Positions 8,333 to 16,542 of a stretch of DNA of 37,289 nucleotides are shown piece by piece. Positions within the stretch are counted from its first letter, which is position 1; each line of letters opens with the position of its first letter. Source of the stretch: Magnetovibrio sp. (GTDB taxonomy: Bacteria > Pseudomonadota > Alphaproteobacteria > Rhodospirillales > Magnetovibrionaceae); assembly GCA_028281525.1 (NCBI GenBank), contig JANQJR010000003.1:1-37289 (forward strand). Reading direction: 5' to 3'. The translations under genes were made by a program, and so were the position numbers. Below the pieces are notes generated by a model that was not told the origin of the DNA, made no database searches, and saw only the letters and a list, made by a program, of their open reading frames with translations.

Positions 8333-9524
8333 GCCACAGCAGCGTCAGGTCGTCGTCCAAGTCCACGGGGGAATCACCGCGGAATTCCTGAACCAACGCG
8401 CTGAGCGGGCTTTCCCCGTCGGCAAAACGCATGCTGTGTTGCCGCACCAGCCTCAACACCCCCTCTTCTTCCAAAACGTCTCCATCGGCGCTGGGCATTT
8501 CACTCAACGCGTCGCTGTGAAAAAACAGGAAATGCCCCGCCGCGACATTCAAGCTGCGCGTTTCGTAACGCGCGCCTGGGTCGATTCCCAACGGCAGGCT
8601 GTTCCAGGCATGGCGCTCGATCGACGAAGCCTTTGCATCGCCCGTAATCAAATCGGGCGCGGCGGCGCTGGAATAGGTAAAGCTGCCCTCTGCTAAGTCC
8701 AACACACCATAAAGCATCGTGGCGTATTGCCCGCGTGGCAGCAGGCCGCCCAGAGCCGTATTGAGGTGCATTAAAACATGCGCCGGCTCAGTGGCGGTTT
8801 GGGCGTCCACCAAATCGACCAAGGTGTGAAGACGCACGGTGTTGAGCGCCGCCGCAACGCCATGGCCGGAAAAATCGACCATGTAAAACGCCGCGCGCTG
8901 ATCGCCCAGCGTCCTCACACCCCACAAATCCCCGCCCAGTTCGGTGGAAGGTTCGAAATGATACTCGATACCGATGCCGAGTTCGTTTTGCGCGCGCTCA
9001 AGGATTTCGGCGGACGGCAGCAACTCCTGCTGCATGCGGCTGGCCATCGCCAATTCCTCACTGACGCGCTGGCGAAACAGGGTTTGTTCACGCATCAGCA
9101 GCCGGTTGCGCAAGTGCACACCGGCGCGCGCCACGAATTCCACGCCGTTGATGGGCTTGCTGACGAAATCCGTAGCGCCTTCCAGGAAGACGGCACTACG
9201 GTGTTCCCGGTCATCATGCGCGGTTACGACCAGCACGGGCAGATCGGCGTTCTCTGGCAGCGCGCGCAGCCGACGTAAAAAGTCGTGCCCATTCATGCCC
9301 GGCATTTTGATGTCCAAGATCACCAGATCCGGCGAGAACGCCGCGACTTTTTCCAACCCTTCCACGCCATCGAACGCGGCTTCGATTTGGGTGATGCCCA
9401 TGCTCTCGACGAACGCCCTGATGATACGGTGATTGCGTTCGCTGTCGTCGACGACAAGCGCACGGCACGTGGTGAAATCCACCACTGCCTCAGAAGAATG
9501 AATGGGTGTGCCCGCGTCGTCCAT
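8316..9524 (-). CDS. Response regulator with PP2C-type (SpoIIE/RsbU) phosphatase output
   Basis: A 402-residue two-domain protein. The receiver domain spans about 20-140, with acidic pair D26/D27, phosphoacceptor D71 in VILDIKMPGMNG, Thr in VVTAHDD and Lys in FVSKP. A coiled linker (about 145-180) with SRMQQELLP leads to a SpoIIE-type phosphatase domain. Its metal-binding Asp residues appear in GGDLWGV, VDFSGHGVAAAL and the terminal DDDLTLLWL. The ATG at 9524 is preferred to an in-frame TTG at 9539. It would dephosphorylate the STAS protein encoded at 7481-7783 when its receiver is phosphorylated. It is convergent with the ATPase gene, with a 17-base overlap. The cognate histidine kinase is not in the window; CheA is one possibility given the chemoreceptor nearby. 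Confidence 0.93.
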   Translation of the reverse strand: MDDAGTPIHSSEAVVDFTTCRALVVDDSERNHRIIRAFVESMGITQIEAAFDGVEGLEKVAAFSPDLVILDIKMPGMNGHDFLRRLRALPENADLPVLVVTAHDDREHRSAVFLEGATDFVSKPINGVEFVARAGVHLRNRLLMREQTLFRQRVSEELAMASRMQQELLPSAEILERAQNELGIGIEYHFEPSTELGGDLWGVRTLGDQRAAFYMVDFSGHGVAAALNTVRLHTLVDLVDAQTATEPAHVLMHLNTALGGLLPRGQYATMLYGVLDLAEGSFTYSSAAAPDLITGDAKASSIERHAWNSLPLGIDPGARYETRSLNVAAGHFLFFHSDALSEMPSADGDVLEEEGVLRLVRQHSMRFADGESPLSALVQEFRGDSPVDLDDDLTLLWLSVLG

Positions 9525-9686
9525 ACGTCCCGTTCTCAAATGATCAGGCCCATTGTGTCGAACCCAAACGATCTGTCCAGGCGAATATACACCCTTTGCC
9601 TACGAAACGTCCGCAGTGTTTGGATGGCAATTCAGCGTTCACCTTGTGGCCATGTTCACGCTGTGGCCATCGCATCGTGAGAATCT

Positions 9687-11798
9687 TTAGGCCGATTTCA
9701 CAGCTTGATCGCGTCCACCTTCCTTGGCGGCGTAAAGGGCTTCATCGGCGCGGGAAATCACGTCCTTGACCGCTTCGCCGGGTTTGATCTCGGCGACGCC
9801 CAAACTCACCGTCAAGGCCCTGCCCATGGCGAAGTCCGTTTCCCGCATGGCGGCGCGGATATTTTCCGCTTGCACCACCGCCCCTTGAACGCCGGTTTCG
9901 GAACACACCACCAAAAACTCCTCTCCGCCCCAGCGCCCAACACTGTCGATGCTGCGCGCATGGGCTTTGATGGTCTCCCCGATCTTGACCAGAACCCTGT
10001 CCCCGACTTGATGGCCAAAGCGGTCGTTGATCATCTTGAAGTCATCCACATCGATCATGATCACGCTGAAAGCGTGACCGAAGCGTTCGAACTCGCCATG
10101 ACGCAGTTCCAGCATCTCATCCAGCTTCAGCCGATTGAACAGGCCGGTCAGCCGATCGGTGGTGGACAGACGCTCCAGTTCGGCGTTGTGCTTTCGCAGT
10201 TGCACCTGGCGATAGGCCAAGAACCCCGCGATCAGGACGAACACCACCGCAAGCTGGATCAGGAGTTCGTAATCGGGTACCTCCTCATAATGCATGGCGA
10301 CCCACTTGTTGTTAATGTCGCGGTGCTGGTCGGGATTCAAAGCGTCGATGGCCTTGTTGAAGATGCCCAGAAGTTCCGGGCTGTCCTTGCGCACGCCTAT
10401 GCTTAAATCCAAGGTGTCGTCGAAGCGCCCGGATATCTTCAACTCGCCCACGTAACCCGTCTGGATCGCATAGGCAATGGTGGTGAGCGTGCCGACCATG
10501 CCGAACAGTTTGCCGTCACGCACCTGTTCCAACCCGGTATTGATGGTATCCACCTCAACCACCGGCACCTCTGGATATTTCGAACGGAATACCGACACGT
10601 ACGCATAACCGCGCACGATTCCCACCGGCCGGTTGCCGATGCTGGAAATGTCGGGAATAAACGACGCGCCGGGCCGCGTGGCGACGACCATGGGCGATTT
10701 GACGTACGGTTTGGTGAAGTTCAGGTATTCCAACCGCTCCGGCGTTTCCATGGCCAACGACAGAACATCGCATGCGCGCGCCCGCGCTTTGTCCAGCGAC
10801 TGTGACCAAGTCTCAGTCGACACCGCGCGAATGGGCTTGCCGATGCGCAACGCAAAGGCTTCGAAATAGTCCGCCGACATACCTATATGCCGCCCCAGGG
10901 CGTCAAACTTTTCGTAAGGCAGCCAGTCGGGGTCAATGCACATGGTGATTTCGTCACGCGCGCTCAAGTACGCCTTTTCCGCTTCACTCAAAGGCAAGGG
11001 GGACTGCAGATGCGCGCCCACCATGGGATCAAGCCACTTTTTGCGCAACGCATTGACTTCCGCATCGGAAACGGCATCCATGCCCTTTTGCAGGATATCG
11101 TGCAGGATCGGGCGGTCCTTGCGCACGCCCAAGTTCATAACGTTGACGAACATGGGATCCGAAATCGCTGCGGAATTGTTCAAGCCCGAGAACCCATGTT
11201 TGTTGATGAGATAATGCGCAACGCCGGTGTCGGTGATGATGGCGTCCGCCTTACCGGTCAACACGGCTTCCATGGACTCAACGACATTGCGGGTCAGGTA
11301 CAGACGGATGCCAGGGTATTTACGCGACAGCAGATCTTGGGAGAAAAAACCCTTGGGTACAGCGATCGTGCGGCCCGCAAGGTCGCCGAGCGAACGGATA
11401 TCGGTGCGCGCGCCACGGGTAAAAATGCCCGGGGTCGAAATGATGTATGCGCTGGTAAAGTTGATATAGATGCGCCGCTGTTCGGAGTTGACGATGTTCA
11501 ACATCACATCCAAGTCGCGCCGGCGGATGCGATCCAGAAATTCGCTCCATGTCGGTCCGGTGACGAACTCGACCTCCAGACCGACCTTTTCGGCCACCAG
11601 TTGGATGTATTCGACGGAATAGCCCTGGGGTTTGCCGTCCGCGAAAAAATTAAATGGCGGCCAGGACTTTTCGTTGGAAACGCGGATCACGGGATGGGCG
11701 CGGACATAGGCCTGCTCCACGTAGCTCAGGTCCACCGTCACGGCTCCAACCGGCCAGGCAGCCAGAACCAGCGGCACTGCCCAGACAGTGATTCGCAT
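9687..11798 (-). CDS. Membrane diguanylate cyclase with two periplasmic solute-binding sensor domains
   Basis: A 703-residue protein from the ATG at 11798; a TTG at 11810 has a better-placed GGGAACGG site and adds four residues. A signal peptide or first anchor covers residues 1-20. Two tandem SBP_bac_3 (amino-acid-binding-like) domains span about 25-255 (start VIRVSNEKSWPPFNFF) and about 265-505 (start ITMCIDPDWLPYEKF). One transmembrane helix (LLIQLAVVFVLIAGFLAY) follows, then a GGDEF domain. The active site is RWGGEEF at about residue 624 (bases 9915-9929). The inhibitory site RSID lies five residues before it, so the enzyme is probably active and product-inhibited. It makes c-di-GMP in response to a small periplasmic ligand. 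It follows the REC-PP2C gene's start on the same strand after 160 bases, so it is upstream of it in transcription. Confidence 0.93.
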   Translation of the reverse strand: MRITVWAVPLVLAAWPVGAVTVDLSYVEQAYVRAHPVIRVSNEKSWPPFNFFADGKPQGYSVEYIQLVAEKVGLEVEFVTGPTWSEFLDRIRRRDLDVMLNIVNSEQRRIYINFTSAYIISTPGIFTRGARTDIRSLGDLAGRTIAVPKGFFSQDLLSRKYPGIRLYLTRNVVESMEAVLTGKADAIITDTGVAHYLINKHGFSGLNNSAAISDPMFVNVMNLGVRKDRPILHDILQKGMDAVSDAEVNALRKKWLDPMVGAHLQSPLPLSEAEKAYLSARDEITMCIDPDWLPYEKFDALGRHIGMSADYFEAFALRIGKPIRAVSTETWSQSLDKARARACDVLSLAMETPERLEYLNFTKPYVKSPMVVATRPGASFIPDISSIGNRPVGIVRGYAYVSVFRSKYPEVPVVEVDTINTGLEQVRDGKLFGMVGTLTTIAYAIQTGYVGELKISGRFDDTLDLSIGVRKDSPELLGIFNKAIDALNPDQHRDINNKWVAMHYEEVPDYELLIQLAVVFVLIAGFLAYRQVQLRKHNAELERLSTTDRLTGLFNRLKLDEMLELRHGEFERFGHAFSVIMIDVDDFKMINDRFGHQVGDRVLVKIGETIKAHARSIDSVGRWGGEEFLVVCSETGVQGAVVQAENIRAAMRETDFAMGRALTVSLGVAEIKPGEAVKDVISRADEALYAAKEGGRDQAVKSA

Positions 11799-11828
11799 CC
11801 ATGCCGTCAACCGTCCGTTCCCTTTCCC

Positions 11829-11892
11829 TAGAGCGCGATCGACTTAATCTTGGTCACGTTGTGAACAAGATTAAGTCGTGAATCGCCCTCTA
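11829..11892. repeat. 64-bp near-perfect palindromic element upstream of the diguanylate cyclase
   Basis: The core arms CGACTTAATCTTG (11840-11852) and CAAGATTAAGTCG (11866-11878) are perfectly complementary. They enclose TCAC-GTT-GTGA, and are enclosed by TAGAGCGCGAT (11829-11839) and ATCGCCCTCTA (11882-11892). The whole folds as one long hairpin with a few mismatches and a bulge. It ends 18 bases upstream of the TTG start of the cyclase gene. It looks like a REP- or MITE-type element; a terminator for the operon at 12053-15443 is also possible, but there is no clear T run. Confidence 0.75.
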
Positions 11893-12052
11893 AACATTTG
11901 ATGAGAGACGTGAATCCGTCTCTAGGCACGTACTTGTCTTCTTTTACGTCATCATATGGCGAACACCGTACAACCGCCATACGCCATGACGCCTAGAGGT
12001 TGAAAGGATATCCAAAACACATCGCCGCCCCAGGGCGTACATGCCGTTGCGC
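11893..12052. other. Palindrome-rich intergenic stretch downstream of the sec operon
   Basis: Two further inverted repeats are seen. AGAGACG (11904-11910) pairs with CGTCTCT (11916-11922). The segment from about 11947 to 11992 has CGTCAT-ATGGCG against CGCCATGACG, with a small bulge. No coding sequence is convincing. The region lies between the 5' end of the cyclase gene and the 3' end of the Mth938 gene, both on the minus strand. Confidence 0.4.
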
Positions 12053-12424
12053 TCATTCGACCGCGACGAGCGCAGCGGCGACGTCACGTTCCTCGATGGC
12101 GAGCACGTTGTAGGTGCGGCATGCAGCAGGCGTGTCCATCCATTCCAGCACAATGCCATGGTCCTGCAAACTCTGGCGAAGGTCTTCGGGCGGCAAGGTA
12201 AAATCCGGCCCGCACCCGACCACCAAGATGGTGGGTTTGCTGGCATGGCCGATGACGGGTTGAAGCGCTTCGAGCGTCAGATCGCCCGACCAAGACACGG
12301 TTTCTTCGAGAAACACCAGGACGGACCCTTCGAACGGCGCGCCGGAAATCTTGAAGCCACCATCGCCGTAAGCGTTGACGATCTGGCGGCCTTTGGGAAC
12401 TTGCGGTGTGATGTCGAGGGACAT
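12053..12424 (-). CDS. Mth938-domain protein (DUF498, NDUFAF3-like)
   Basis: A 123-residue single-domain protein, the usual length. The features PKGRQIVNAYGDGGFKISG near the start, SVLVFLEETVSWS, and PTILVVGCGPDFTLPPEDLR match the Mth938 fold. The family includes the mitochondrial complex I assembly factor NDUFAF3. The ATG at 12424 has GGGAGCAGGGC before it, and the gene begins 20 bases after secF ends, so it is the last gene of the yajC-secD-secF operon. This gene order is common in Alphaproteobacteria. The usual next gene, the NDUFAF6-like one, is not here but at 3676-4443. The biochemical role is unknown; complex I or inner-membrane assembly is an inference from the eukaryotic relatives. 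Confidence 0.88.
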   Translation of the reverse strand: MSLDITPQVPKGRQIVNAYGDGGFKISGAPFEGSVLVFLEETVSWSGDLTLEALQPVIGHASKPTILVVGCGPDFTLPPEDLRQSLQDHGIVLEWMDTPAACRTYNVLAIEERDVAAALVAVE

Positions 12425-12444
12425 GCCCTGCTCCCGCGCTCCGT

Positions 12445-13380
12445 TTACAAGCTGGTCTGTTCGATGGTCGATTTTTCTTCGTCGTCGCCGGTACGTCGTT
12501 CCACGCCCAAGTGCAGCAACAGCGGCACCGCCAGACCAATCGACGAGTAGGTCCCGATGATCACACCCCAGATCATGGCGAACGCGAAATCGCGGATAAT
12601 TTCACCGCCCAGGAAGTAAAGGGACAACAACGCCAGCATGGTGGTCAAGGACGTCATCACCGTGCGCGCCAACGTCTCGTTGGCGCTTTGGTTCAACAAT
12701 TCTTCCATGGGTTTGGTCTTGTACTTGCGCAAGTTCTCACGCACTCGGTCGAACACCACCACGGTGTCGTTGATGGAATAACCGGCAATGGTCAACACCG
12801 CGGCCACGGTCGCCAAGTTGAACTCGAGCCCCAACAGCGAAAAGATGCCGATGGTGGAAACCACGTCGTGGGTCAACGCCACCACCGCGCCCAAGCCGAA
12901 CTGCCATTCGAAGCGGAACCAGATGTAGACCAGGATCGCCAAGATGGCGGACACCACGGCGTAAACACCGTTCCAGAACAGCTCGTCCGAGACCTTCGGC
13001 CCCACAACCTCGGTGCGGCGGTATTCGATGCCTTCGCCTAGGGCGGTTTTGACCGCGTTGACGGCCGCGGCGTTGGCTTTTTCGCCGCCCTCCTGAACCT
13101 GCACGCGGATCAGAATGTCGTCCGGCGCACCGAACTCTTGCAGTTCAATGGAGCCGAGCCCCAAACCGCTCAACTTGGAACGCAGCTCGCCGATCTGGTT
13201 CGGTTCGGGCGTCTTCACCTCGATCATGATGCCGCCGGTGAAATCGATGCCGTAACTCAAGCCCTTGATGGTGAACAGCCCGACGGACGTCGCCACCAAT
13301 ATGGCGGAAAAGACGAAGAACAGCATCCGGCGTTTAAGAAACTGAACATTCGGATTGGCGGGGAGAAGTCTGAGGCGCAT
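12445..13380 (-). CDS. secF: Protein translocase subunit SecF
   Basis: A 311-residue inner-membrane protein with six expected transmembrane helices. The first helix (RRMLFFVFSAILVATSVGLF) is followed by YGIDFTGGIMIEV, the SecF signature. A periplasmic domain spans about 40-130, and later helices carry IAGYSINDTVVVFDRVRENL, the conserved SecF loop. With SecD and YajC it uses the proton gradient to pull exported proteins through SecYEG and release them to the periplasm. The start at 13380 has AAGGGGAACG before it and lies 13 bases after the secD stop. The charged C-terminal tail (RRTGDDEEKS) is cytoplasmic. Confidence 0.97.
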   Translation of the reverse strand: MRLRLLPANPNVQFLKRRMLFFVFSAILVATSVGLFTIKGLSYGIDFTGGIMIEVKTPEPNQIGELRSKLSGLGLGSIELQEFGAPDDILIRVQVQEGGEKANAAAVNAVKTALGEGIEYRRTEVVGPKVSDELFWNGVYAVVSAILAILVYIWFRFEWQFGLGAVVALTHDVVSTIGIFSLLGLEFNLATVAAVLTIAGYSINDTVVVFDRVRENLRKYKTKPMEELLNQSANETLARTVMTSLTTMLALLSLYFLGGEIIRDFAFAMIWGVIIGTYSSIGLAVPLLLHLGVERRTGDDEEKSTIEQTSL

Positions 13381-13393
13381 GGTTTCGTTCCCC

Positions 13394-14977
13394 TTAGATT
13401 TCCAACGTCTTCGGTTTGGTGCGGTGCAGCCATGTGGCCACCAGGATGCGCGTCACCCAGATGGCGGTGAACATGGACGAAACAATGCCGATCGCCAGCG
13501 TCACGGCGAAACCCTGCACCGGGCCGGAGCCAAACGCGAACAGCAGCGTCGCCGCGATCAGGGTCGTGATGTTGGCGTCGATGATGGTGCCGAGCGCGCG
13601 CTTATAGCCCGCGTCCACGGCGGAGAAGACGCCGCGGTCGGTTCTCAGCTCTTCGCGGATGCGTTCGAACACCAGCACATTGGCGTCCACCGCCATGCCG
13701 ATGGTCAGCACGATCCCGGCGATACCGGGCAACGTCAAGGTTGCGCCGAACGCCGAGAGCATGGCGACGATCAAAACCATGTTCATGATCAGCGCCACGT
13801 CGGCATAGACGCCGAAGCGTCCGTAGTAAACCACCATGAACCCGATCACGAGCGCGAGCCCCAACATCGAGGCAACCCGGCCTGCATCCACGCTGTCTTG
13901 GCCCAACCCCGGCCCGACGGAGCGTTCTTCCAACACCGTCAACGGCGCGGGCAGCGCGCCCGCACTCAGCAGTAGCGCAAGCTCCTTGGCGCTTTCGGTG
14001 GTGAACGTGCCGGACGTGATCTGCCCGGAACCGCCGGGAATGATGCCTTGGATGGTCGGCGCGCTGATGACCTTACCATCGAGCACGATGGCGAATGGCA
14101 ATCCTAAGTTTTCGCGTGTGATGTCGGCGAATTTCTTGCCGCCCACGGCGTCGAGGCGGAAGTTCACCGCCGGACGGTTGCGTTCGTCAAAGCCCAACGA
14201 CGCGCTGACCAGCGTGTCGCCACTGACGGACACGCGCTTTTTCAGCAGGTACATGCGCGGACGGCCGTTGGCTTCGAACTCGTCGATGGACGGCAGCAGC
14301 ATGGAACCCGGCGGCACTCGGCCCGCCATGGCGTCGGCCAGCGAGCCTTGGTGGTCGAGCAAATGGAAGGTCAGCTTCGCGGTCTGGCCGATGATGCTCT
14401 TGAGCTTTTCCGGATCGTCCTCGCCGGGCACCTGGAGCAGGATGCGCTCCTCGCCCTGGCGGGTGATGGTCGGCTCTTTCACGCCTTGCGGGTCGACGCG
14501 GCGACGCACGATTTCGACGGACTGTTCCACCGCCTGGATGCGCACTTCCTTCAAAGTCTGCTCGGTCATGGTCATGGTGACCTGACCGTCATCCAGCAGT
14601 TCGCTGTCAAAACCGCTTTCCATGGCGCGGATGAGGTCATAGGCCCGCTCAGCCAATGCGGGGTCCTTGATCGTCACGGCGACGCCCGTGGCGCTGGCCC
14701 CCAGTCCGGTGTAGCGGATGCGTTCCTTGCGCAGCTCCGTGCGGATGGTGTCGACCAGCGCTTCCAAGCGCTCCCTGACCACCACGCCGACTTCGACCTC
14801 CAACAACAGGTGCGAACCGCCCTGCAGGTCGAGACCGAGATTGATCTGGTTCTTGGGCAAGAAGTCCGGCAGATCGGCCGCCGTCTGCTCGTCCAAGAGG
14901 TTCGGCGCGGCAAAAGCCAGCCCCAAGGCGCAAATCAAGGCGACCAGGGCTTTCTTCCAGGTTTCGATCTTAAGCAT
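13394..14977 (-). CDS. secD: Protein translocase subunit SecD
   Basis: A 527-residue inner-membrane protein, typical of alphaproteobacterial SecD. TM1 is near residues 8-25, then INLGLDLQGGSHLLLEVEVG, the D1 signature. The large periplasmic P1 domain spans about 40-340. The C-terminal five helices include the conserved VLTIGMAVDANVLVFERIREEL loop with the Asp required for proton coupling, and FGSGPVQGFAVTLAIGIVSSMFTAI. It works with SecF and YajC as the accessory complex of the Sec translocon. It lies between yajC (46 bases upstream) and secF in one transcription unit. Confidence 0.97.
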   Translation of the reverse strand: MLKIETWKKALVALICALGLAFAAPNLLDEQTAADLPDFLPKNQINLGLDLQGGSHLLLEVEVGVVVRERLEALVDTIRTELRKERIRYTGLGASATGVAVTIKDPALAERAYDLIRAMESGFDSELLDDGQVTMTMTEQTLKEVRIQAVEQSVEIVRRRVDPQGVKEPTITRQGEERILLQVPGEDDPEKLKSIIGQTAKLTFHLLDHQGSLADAMAGRVPPGSMLLPSIDEFEANGRPRMYLLKKRVSVSGDTLVSASLGFDERNRPAVNFRLDAVGGKKFADITRENLGLPFAIVLDGKVISAPTIQGIIPGGSGQITSGTFTTESAKELALLLSAGALPAPLTVLEERSVGPGLGQDSVDAGRVASMLGLALVIGFMVVYYGRFGVYADVALIMNMVLIVAMLSAFGATLTLPGIAGIVLTIGMAVDANVLVFERIREELRTDRGVFSAVDAGYKRALGTIIDANITTLIAATLLFAFGSGPVQGFAVTLAIGIVSSMFTAIWVTRILVATWLHRTKPKTLEI

Positions 14978-15023
14978 GGCGGAGCGTTCCGGGGGACTAG
15001 AGAGAGGGGGCTGGCACCGGCGG

Positions 15024-15443
15024 TCAGTTGCCGAGCAGCTTCTTCAAGCCGCCTTTGCCTTTTTCTTTGCCATCACCATCGCCGTCCTTATCGTCGTCGT
15101 CATCATCGTTGGATGCGCTATCGACGGGCTCGGTCTTGGCTTGAACGGAAGCGATGGTGTCACGCGCCACCGTGATCTTGATCCCATCGGCGATTTCGAC
15201 CACGACTTCGGTGTCGTTCTTGACTTTGGTGATGGTGCCGAAAATACCGCCGCCGGTGATCACCTTGTCCCCCCGGCGCAAAGCCGCCAGCATGTTCTTG
15301 TGTTCCTTCACCTTCTTTTGCTGCGGACGGATCAGCAGGAAGTAGAACACCACAAAAATCAACAACAGCGGCATCAACTGGACGAAGATGTCGCCGCCAC
15401 CTGCCGGGGCTCCGGCTTGCGCGTATGCGGGTGAAATCAGCAT
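15024..15443 (-). CDS. yajC: Sec translocon accessory subunit YajC
   Basis: A 139-residue protein; the ATG at 15443 (MLISPAYAQAGA) follows GAGGAG and is the correct start, since upstream codons are spurious. One transmembrane helix, LMPLLLIFVVFYFLLIRPQQKK (about 20-41), ends in the RPQQKK signature. The small cytoplasmic domain contains LRRGDKVITGGGIFGTI, the most conserved part of the family. The C-terminal tail is longer than in E. coli and consists of Asp-rich then Gly/Lys-rich residues. It is the first gene of the yajC-secD-secF-Mth938 operon, divergent from the DUF815 ATPase gene with a 173-base shared promoter region. Confidence 0.96.
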   Translation of the reverse strand: MLISPAYAQAGAPAGGGDIFVQLMPLLLIFVVFYFLLIRPQQKKVKEHKNMLAALRRGDKVITGGGIFGTITKVKNDTEVVVEIADGIKITVARDTIASVQAKTEPVDSASNDDDDDDKDGDGDGKEKGKGGLKKLLGN

Positions 15444-15616
15444 ATGAAACTCCTCAAGGGCCCCCTCGCACAAAACGTGGCGGGCCGACGTAAACGGGTG
15501 CGGAATATATATCCTGATCGGCGCGCCATGCAAACGCCCAGATGGCGTTTTTTCGCCCTTTTGCGAATGTTTGAGCGCATTGACGCGCCGGATTTGCCCC
15601 TATACCGTCAAAAATC

Positions 15617-16477
15617 ATGACGGATCAGGACTTAAAGCCGGTTTTGGAACGGATTGCGGACGCCTTGGAACGCTTGGCCCCCGCACCGGACAACGCACCG
15701 GACTTCACCACCGCCGATGCTTACGTGTGGCAAGCGGATGGCGCGCGCTTCACCCCCGTGCCAGACGTCAACCGGGTGGATTTCGACCTGCTCAAGGGAA
15801 TTGAGCGCCAAGCCGAAACCCTGCTCGCCAACACCCGCCAGTTCGCCGATGGCCTGGCAGCCAACAACGCACTGCTATGGGGTGCGCGTGGCACGGGCAA
15901 AAGCTCGCTGGTCAAGGCCGTGCACGCTCAGGTCAACCAAGACCGGGGCGATCCCATCTTGTTGGTGGAAATCCACCGCGAAGACATCCCGTCCCTGCCC
16001 CAGCTCCTGGACATCCTGAAGCGGATGGGCCAGCGCACCGTGCTGTTTTGCGACGATCTGTCGTTCGACGCCGATGATACGTCCTATAAATCTCTCAAGG
16101 CCGTTTTGGAGGGCGGCATCGAAGGAAGGCCGGACAACGTGATTTTCTACGCCACTTCCAACCGCCGCCATCTGATGGCGCGCGATATGATCGAAAACGA
16201 ACGCAGCAACGCCATCAATCCGTCCGAAGCGGTTGAGGAAAAGGTTTCCTTGTCCGATCGTTTCGGGTTGTGGTTGGGTTTTCACAACCTCGATCAAGCG
16301 ACGTATTTCGAAATTTGCCAGAGCTATGCAGAGCATTACCGCCTCGACATCACCCCGCAGGACCTGCGGGCCCAGGCGTTGGAATGGTCGGTGACCCGTG
16401 GCGCGCGCTCGGGCCGGGTTGCGTGGCAGTTTATCCAGGACTTGGCTGGCAAACAGGGCAAAATGTTACGCTCGTAA
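15617..16477 (+). CDS. DUF815-family AAA+ ATPase
   Basis: A 286-residue P-loop ATPase. Walker A is GARGTGKSS (about 89-97), Walker B is VLFCDDLSF, and the sensor 1 Asn is in FYATSNRRHL. The segment VSLSDRFGLWLGF matches the family arginine-finger region. This matches the DUF815 family (ORC/Cdc6-like AAA proteins of bacteria), whose members have no settled function. The N-terminal 60 residues form a short helical region that lacks the fold. The gene is divergent from yajC, a neighbourhood often seen in Alphaproteobacteria. The start at 15617 gives a standard N-terminus; no strong ribosome site precedes it. Confidence 0.9.
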   Translation: MTDQDLKPVLERIADALERLAPAPDNAPDFTTADAYVWQADGARFTPVPDVNRVDFDLLKGIERQAETLLANTRQFADGLAANNALLWGARGTGKSSLVKAVHAQVNQDRGDPILLVEIHREDIPSLPQLLDILKRMGQRTVLFCDDLSFDADDTSYKSLKAVLEGGIEGRPDNVIFYATSNRRHLMARDMIENERSNAINPSEAVEEKVSLSDRFGLWLGFHNLDQATYFEICQSYAEHYRLDITPQDLRAQALEWSVTRGARSGRVAWQFIQDLAGKQGKMLRS

Positions 16478-16542
16478 AGTGATGTAAAAAAACTACATGA
16501 TAAAGGGGCGCAGGAACGGACCATAGAAGGGGCAAGACCAAG

